Assembly (NCBI GenBank): GCA_020634315.1
Contig: JACKBV010000005.1
Location: 62,001 to 126,000 of the forward strand
Direction: 5' to 3'
From: Ardenticatenaceae bacterium
GTDB lineage: Bacteria > Chloroflexota > Anaerolineae > Promineifilales > Promineifilaceae
Length of the DNA: 64,000 nucleotides
Shown one piece after another: positions 60,048-64,000 of the stretch (position 1 is the first letter of the stretch; each line of letters starts with the position of its first letter). Under the pieces are notes generated by a model that had not been told where the DNA came from, searched no databases, and saw only the letters and a list, made by a program, of their open reading frames with translations. A program made the translations under genes and the position numbers.

Positions 60048-60685
60048 TAGCTCATCTCTACAAAATTTTGAATGATACGCAGCCCAACCTGCTGGCTTTT
60101 CTCCGGGTGAAACTGCAAGCCATAGAGATTGTCTTTGGCAACGATGGCGGCGAAGGAAATGCCATAGTCGGTGCGGGCGAGTACGGCCGTTTCCTCGGCC
60201 GGATCGCAGTAATACGAATGTACAAAATAAGCATAATCGCCAGGGTTGATGCCGGTGAGCAGCGGACTTTCCCAGACCGGTTCTAGCTGATTCCAACCCA
60301 TGTGCGGAATTTTTAGCGTGTGGTTTGTGGCCTGCGGATCGTGCATTTCCGGAAAGCGCACGACCTTGCCTGCCAACAAGTCTAATCCCTGGTGGATGCC
60401 CATTTCATGCCCTTCGCTGAACATGAGCTGCATGCCAACGCAGATGCCGAGGAATGGAATGCCGCGCTGCACGGCTTCCTGGATGGCGGCAGGCAGATGG
60501 CGCTGGCGCAGGCCAGCCATGCCAGAGCCAAAAGCGCCGACGCCGGGCAGTACCAACTTGTCAGCCCGGCGTACCACTTCTGCATCCTCGGTCAGGACAA
60601 CGGTTGCGCCGATGTGCTCGAATGCTTTTTGCGCCGAGCGGATGTTGCTCGCGCCATAGTCGATCATGGTGATGGTTGCTTGCAT
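60047..60685 (-). CDS. hisH: Imidazole glycerol phosphate synthase, glutaminase subunit
   Basis: Provides ammonia from glutamine to HisF. 212 residues: nucleophile in FLGICVGMQLMFSEGHEMG (Cys), His/Glu pair in YGLQFHPEKSQQVGLRI, and oxyanion PGVGAFGSGM. Placed between hisB and hisA, with its stop fused to the hisA start. Confidence 0.97.
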   Translation of the reverse strand: MQATITMIDYGASNIRSAQKAFEHIGATVVLTEDAEVVRRADKLVLPGVGAFGSGMAGLRQRHLPAAIQEAVQRGIPFLGICVGMQLMFSEGHEMGIHQGLDLLAGKVVRFPEMHDPQATNHTLKIPHMGWNQLEPVWESPLLTGINPGDYAYFVHSYYCDPAEETAVLARTDYGISFAAIVAKDNLYGLQFHPEKSQQVGLRIIQNFVEMS

Positions 60686-60723
60686 GGTTTGTAATCCTTT
60701 CGTGGCCGTATTCCGTGAGCGGC

Positions 60724-61311
60724 TTATGACGTAAGCGTTCCTTTGGTGCTGGCGATGCCGGTGCGGCGTGGGTCGAGTTCGACGGCCGTTCGCAAGGCTC
60801 GCGCCAATGCTTTGAATAATGCTTCTGCTTTGTGGTGGTCGTTACGGCCGTTTACTTTGGCATGCAGTGTGATACGGCCGTGTACGGCCACCGACTCGAA
60901 GAAATGCTGCACCAGATCGGTGGGAAATTGGCCGATGGCCGGTGTGGCCCACTCTGCCTGAAAGACCGTATACGGCCGTCCGCTGAAATCGAGCGCGACA
61001 AAACCCAACGCCTCATCCATCGGCACGTAGGCATGACCAACCCGGTTGATTCCTTTGCGGTCGCCGAGGGCTTTGTCGAGCGCCTGCCCCAAGACAATGC
61101 CCACATCCTCAATTGTGTGGTGGCTGTCAATGTGCAGGTCGCCGCTGGCCTGCACGCGCAAATCGAGGAGACCATGAACGGCAACGGCCGTTAACATGTG
61201 ATCCAAAAAGCCAACGCCAGTGTTGATCTCGTGCTGCCCACTGCCGTCCAGGCCAATGGTGATCGTAATGTCGGTTTCGCCAGTCTGGCGGTGTACAGTT
61301 GCAGTTCTCAT
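60724..61311 (-). CDS. hisB: Imidazoleglycerol-phosphate dehydratase
   Basis: Step 6. 195 residues; manganese-binding histidines are in LDHMLTAVAVHGL, DSHHTIEDVGIVLGQAL and VQHFFESVAVHGRITLHA plus KAEALFKALARAL. This is the monofunctional form, without the N-terminal histidinol-phosphatase domain present in E. coli HisB, which leaves that step to another protein. Confidence 0.97.
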   Translation of the reverse strand: MRTATVHRQTGETDITITIGLDGSGQHEINTGVGFLDHMLTAVAVHGLLDLRVQASGDLHIDSHHTIEDVGIVLGQALDKALGDRKGINRVGHAYVPMDEALGFVALDFSGRPYTVFQAEWATPAIGQFPTDLVQHFFESVAVHGRITLHAKVNGRNDHHKAEALFKALARALRTAVELDPRRTGIASTKGTLTS

Positions 61312-61391
61312 AATTACTCCAAGATTTTGTACGCGTGCAGGTCTCTCTGTAGACCTGTTCCTAATATTATGTAATCAGCAAGTCCTTTCGT

Positions 61392-62471
61392 TTATAAATC
61401 GGTTAAAGCCATTACCAATCGGTCGGTATCTTGAGGGCGGCCAACGCTGATGCGAATGCAATTGTCCAGCCCTGGCTTGTTGAAATAACGCACCAGCACC
61501 CCTGCCCGCTCTAAATCCAGCTTCAATTGTCGCGCATCGCGGCCCAAAACGCGAAAGAGGACGAAGTTGGCCTGGCTGGGGTGGGGTTGCAGCCAATCAA
61601 ACCGTGCCAATTGCGCTACCATGCGCTCTCGCTCCGCAACAATCAGGCGTACTTTGTCGTGCAGCCAGTCACGATCTTGTAGGGCGGCAACGGCCGTTAA
61701 CGATGCGGCGACGTTGATGTTATAGGGCTGCTTAATTTTCCACATGTGTGGCAGCAGCCATTCCGGGAAAGCGCCATAGCCCACACGCAGCCCGGCCAGC
61801 CCGGCCAGCTTGCTGAAGGTGCGCAGCACGGCCAAATTGTCATATGCCAATACCCATGAAAGGCGGGAGTCCGCCGTTGCAAAATCGACATAGGCTTCGT
61901 CGAGGATAACGAGAACGGGTAGTTGCAGCAGGCGGCGCAGCGTGGCGTCGTCGATCAGGCTGCCATTGGGATTGTTTGGCGAGCAGAGGATGAGGATTTT
62001 TGCCTTGTGCCGGGCAACGGCCGTTTCAATTCCCGCCACATCCAGGGAAAAATCCGCCTTGCGCCACACCGGCACATAGTGACCGGCGTTAACGGCCGTA
62101 CTGAATGGATACATGCCAAAACTGGGCGGGCAGTCCACGACCACATCCCCAGGCGAGAGAACGGCACGCAGGGCCACGTCAATCAATTCATCTGCGCCCG
62201 CCCCGGCCATGAGGCGGCTTTTGGGGATATTTACATAATCACTCAAGGCGTCACGCAGGGCATTGGCTTCGGGATCAGGGTAGATGTGCAGGAAACGGCC
62301 GTTGCGCAGCGCCTCTAAAGCCTTCGGTGACGGCCCATACGGGTTCTCGTTAGCGTCCAGCTTCGTAATGTCCTCTGGCTGCCGCCCCAGCCGCGCCGAC
62401 AGCACCTCAAACGGCACAATGGGCGTGTACGGCTCCATCTCGGCAATGTCAGGTCGAATAAAATGGTTCAT
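61392..62471 (-). CDS. hisC: Histidinol-phosphate aminotransferase
   Basis: Step 7, PLP-dependent. 359 residues from ATG 62471, which has GGAGG 5 bases upstream. KLDANENPYGPSPKALEAL near the N-terminus, ILCSPNNPNGSLIDD, VILDEAYVDFA and the Lys-bearing TFSKLAGLAGLRVGYG, with the C-terminal Arg in CIRISVGRP. A shortened region relative to hisD is caused by the mobile element between them. Confidence 0.96.
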   Translation of the reverse strand: MNHFIRPDIAEMEPYTPIVPFEVLSARLGRQPEDITKLDANENPYGPSPKALEALRNGRFLHIYPDPEANALRDALSDYVNIPKSRLMAGAGADELIDVALRAVLSPGDVVVDCPPSFGMYPFSTAVNAGHYVPVWRKADFSLDVAGIETAVARHKAKILILCSPNNPNGSLIDDATLRRLLQLPVLVILDEAYVDFATADSRLSWVLAYDNLAVLRTFSKLAGLAGLRVGYGAFPEWLLPHMWKIKQPYNINVAASLTAVAALQDRDWLHDKVRLIVAERERMVAQLARFDWLQPHPSQANFVLFRVLGRDARQLKLDLERAGVLVRYFNKPGLDNCIRISVGRPQDTDRLVMALTDL

Positions 62472-62488
62472 GACAGCCTCCAAAAAAT

Positions 62489-62519
62489 TAACCGCGGAGA
62501 ACGCGAAGGACGCGGAGGA
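62489..62519. repeat. Left 31-bp terminal inverted repeat of the GxxExxY element
   Basis: Starts TAACCGCGGAGAACGCG and matches the inverse of 62956-62986 at 26 of 31 positions. It begins 18 bases upstream of the hisC start codon. Such CGCGGAG-rich repeats commonly flank GxxExxY genes. Confidence 0.85.
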
Positions 62520-62930
62520 TTAAAGGTTAAGTGCCACACGTTTAATTCCTCCATTTTTTAGGCGCAGCACATTGAAGTTTAGCAGCCGGCCTAATTTGAG
62601 ATTGGCTAATTTTAAATATGACAAGACTTGCGCGTAGTGAATGTCGGTCAGTTGGTTGACTGATTTTAACTCGATAACAACCAACCCTTCGACCAAAAAA
62701 TCAAGGCGGTATCCTTGATCCAGGTGAACACCTTTGTAAACAATGGGCAGCGGCTTCTCGCGCTCAAAACGAATACGACGAAGTGTCATTTCGTGTGCCA
62801 GACAAGCTTGATAGGCTGACTCAAGCAGCCCTGGCCCTAAATGTCGGTGAACCTCAATGGCCGCCCCAATTATCTTTTCTGTAATCTTATCTTCTTCCCG
62901 CAGTTGTTCCCTCATTCTTAAATCCTCCAA
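62520..62930 (-). CDS. GxxExxY protein (PD-(D/E)XK nuclease-like fold)
   Basis: 136 residues. GPGLLESAYQACL is the GxxExxY signature. YRLDFLVEGLVVIELKSV gives a PD-(D/E)XK-type Asp...Glu-x-Lys pattern. Function not established for the family. It lies in the same direction as the his genes within a small inverted-repeat-bounded element and is probably transcribed with them. Base composition is not obviously different from neighbours by eye. Confidence 0.9.
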   Translation of the reverse strand: MEDLRMREQLREEDKITEKIIGAAIEVHRHLGPGLLESAYQACLAHEMTLRRIRFEREKPLPIVYKGVHLDQGYRLDFLVEGLVVIELKSVNQLTDIHYAQVLSYLKLANLKLGRLLNFNVLRLKNGGIKRVALNL

Positions 62931-62955
62931 TTAAAGAAAAACCCGCTTCGATTCT

Positions 62956-62986
62956 TCCTCCGCGTTCTCCGCGCCCTCTGCGGTTA
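62956..62986. repeat. Right 31-bp terminal inverted repeat of the GxxExxY element
   Basis: Reads TCCTCCGCGTTCTCCGCGCC and continues to TGCGGTTA. The final TTA supplies the hisD stop codon. Confidence 0.85.
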
Positions 62987-64000
62987 AATCCTCTTCTTGG
63001 CTGCGTTGGCGTGGGCGGTGAGGTGTTCCGCCTGCGCGATGGTCGCGGCGATGGCGCTTAGTTCGGCGGAAGTGGCGTCGTCTAGCTGCACGATGCTGCT
63101 AATTTTGACGAAATCCATCACGTTTAGCGGTGAGGCAAAGCGGGCGGTGCCGCTGGTAGGCATGACATGGCTTGGCCCGGCAACGTAGTCGCCCAGCACT
63201 TCAAAGCTGCGTTCACCGACGAAAAGGCCACCGGCGTTAGGGATTTTACCTATATAGGCAGTCGGGTTAGCCGTGGCGATGCAGGTGTGTTCGGCGGCGA
63301 AATCGCTGGCAAGCTGGCACGCCTCATCCATGTCGGTGGTGAGCACAATGCCGCCCTGTCCATTCAGCGATTGGGCGATGATCTCGGCGCGGCTGAGGGC
63401 TTCCAACTGGTGGGCGATTTCTACCTGCACCGCTTCGGCGAATTGGCGGGAGGGGGTGAAGAGAACGGCCGTTGCCAGTACATCATGTTCCGCCTGCGCC
63501 AGCATATCGGCTGCTACCCAGGCCGGATTGGCTGTCTCATCGGCGACGACGACCGTTTCGGTGGGGCCATACAGGCCATCAATACCGACAATGCCATACA
63601 CCTGCCGCTTGGCGAGCGTGGTGAAAAGCCCGCCCGCACCGACAATTTTGTCCACACGGCGCACGCTCTCCGTGCCAAAGGCGAGAGCGGCGACGGCCTG
63701 CGCCCCGCCGAGCGTGTAGATGGTGTCGATACCACAAATGGCGGCGGCGGCGAGGATGGCGTCGTTGACACGGCCGTTTTTGCCAGGAGGCGTAGCAACC
63801 ACAATATCGGGCACGCCAGCCACCTGCGCCGGGATGACGCTCATGAGCAGGCTGGAGGGCAGCGGCGCGGTGCCGCCGGGCACGTAAGCGCCAACACGGG
63901 CGATGGGCGTGACGCGCTGGCCGAGAATGCCACCCAGTTCGGTGGTGGTCCAGTTGGGCAGCGGTTGTTTTTCGTGGAAAGCGCGGATGCGGGTAACGGC
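62984..64000 (-). CDS. hisD: Histidinol dehydrogenase (N-terminus beyond window)
   Basis: The last two steps of histidine synthesis. 339 codons are visible, running off the window end; frame stays open to the last base. TRIRAFHEKQPLPNW, LGQRVTPIARVGAYVPGGTAPLPSSLLM, VGAGGLFTTLAKRQVYG, AEHDVLATAVL, AGGLFVGERSFEVLGDYVAG and HVMPTSGTARF are characteristic, with Zn-site His and Gln in later parts. The shorter ATG at 63883 is not the start. First gene of the his operon visible here; hisG is not seen. Confidence 0.96.
   Translation of the reverse strand, partial: AVTRIRAFHEKQPLPNWTTTELGGILGQRVTPIARVGAYVPGGTAPLPSSLLMSVIPAQVAGVPDIVVATPPGKNGRVNDAILAAAAICGIDTIYTLGGAQAVAALAFGTESVRRVDKIVGAGGLFTTLAKRQVYGIVGIDGLYGPTETVVVADETANPAWVAADMLAQAEHDVLATAVLFTPSRQFAEAVQVEIAHQLEALSRAEIIAQSLNGQGGIVLTTDMDEACQLASDFAAEHTCIATANPTAYIGKIPNAGGLFVGERSFEVLGDYVAGPSHVMPTSGTARFASPLNVMDFVKISSIVQLDDATSAELSAIAATIAQAEHLTAHANAAKKRI

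Larger units (their letters stand above)
62489..62986 (-). mobile_element. Small GxxExxY element inserted between hisD and hisC
   Basis: A unit of about 500 bp: a GxxExxY gene bounded by 31-bp imperfect inverted repeats (62489-62519 and 62956-62986). No transposase is encoded, so movement would need help in trans. The right repeat overlaps the hisD stop codon and the left repeat lies just before hisC, so the insertion splits what would otherwise be adjacent his genes while keeping their direction. Confidence 0.7.

Overview
The window looks like chromosomal DNA of a free-living bacterium, most likely a member of the Chloroflexota (Anaerolineae/Ardenticatenia-like). That placement is inferred from gene content and style: secreted PKD-type surface proteins ending in a short LYLPIALK-like tail, a complex I cluster with two NuoM genes, FprA-type ferredoxin reductase, a GxxExxY element and abundant lipoproteins. 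No 16S rRNA is present to confirm it. The most visible genome-scale signature is a 10-bp palindrome, AACGGCCGTT, scattered through genes and intergenic DNA at roughly two copies per kb, like the cyanobacterial HIP1 repeat.

Layout. 1-9.8 kb (+ strand mostly): sugar epimerase fragment, Nnr (NAD(P)HX repair), CBS protein, ferredoxin-NADP reductase, tandem RNase HI with a degenerate second domain, a cNMP-binding protein pair (-), tRNA-Leu(CAG), an Ala-rich membrane-anchored repeat protein, and uvrC. 9.8-16.7 kb: two paralogous secreted surface proteins sharing an identical 250-bp 3' end, then a repeat-rich intergenic stretch with a 135-bp duplication. 16.7-27.1 kb: SDR, polyphosphate kinase, CapA-like lipoprotein, a 21-bp minisatellite, small membrane proteins, aldehyde:ferredoxin oxidoreductase, HD phosphohydrolase, glycosyltransferase and alkyltransferase-like protein. 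27.2-36.1 kb: an acyl-ACP-reductase-like fusion protein, a DUF411 lipoprotein gene interrupted by an in-frame TGA exactly at a conserved Cys (candidate selenoprotein), a membrane protein/winged-helix pair behind palindromic operators, a DUF333 lipoprotein, pgl-glk, DUF427, a sigma/anti-sigma pair and a response regulator.

36.4-48.9 kb: a large energy block. nuoA-H-J-K-L-M-M2-N encodes mainly the membrane arm of complex I (no nuoB,C,D,E,F,G,I here), followed by an Fo-only ATP synthase operon (AtpI-like, a, c, and a b subunit fused to the C-terminal part of delta). The F1 genes are absent and a terminator built from two AACGGCCGTT copies closes the operon. 48.9-55.6 kb: AIM24 protein, phosphodiesterase, CDP-alcohol phosphatidyltransferase, an Lgt homologue with an inserted RpoA-CTD-like helix-hairpin-helix segment, and an ABC exporter whose permease is fused to a SpoIIM-like domain. 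55.6-64 kb (-): a histidine biosynthesis operon hisD-C-B-H-A-[HAD-VOC-DinB-methyltransferase]-F-I-E, with a small GxxExxY element bounded by 31-bp inverted repeats inserted between hisD and hisC.

How the genes fit together: the his operon covers most steps from phosphoribosyl-ATP to histidine, with hisG and a classical histidinol-phosphatase not seen, so the embedded HAD phosphatase is a candidate replacement. The nuo and atp blocks together encode proton pumping and Fo. The strongest candidate for an undescribed feature is the UGA-containing DUF411 gene at 29511-29993, which has a plausible SECIS-like hairpin just after the UGA.
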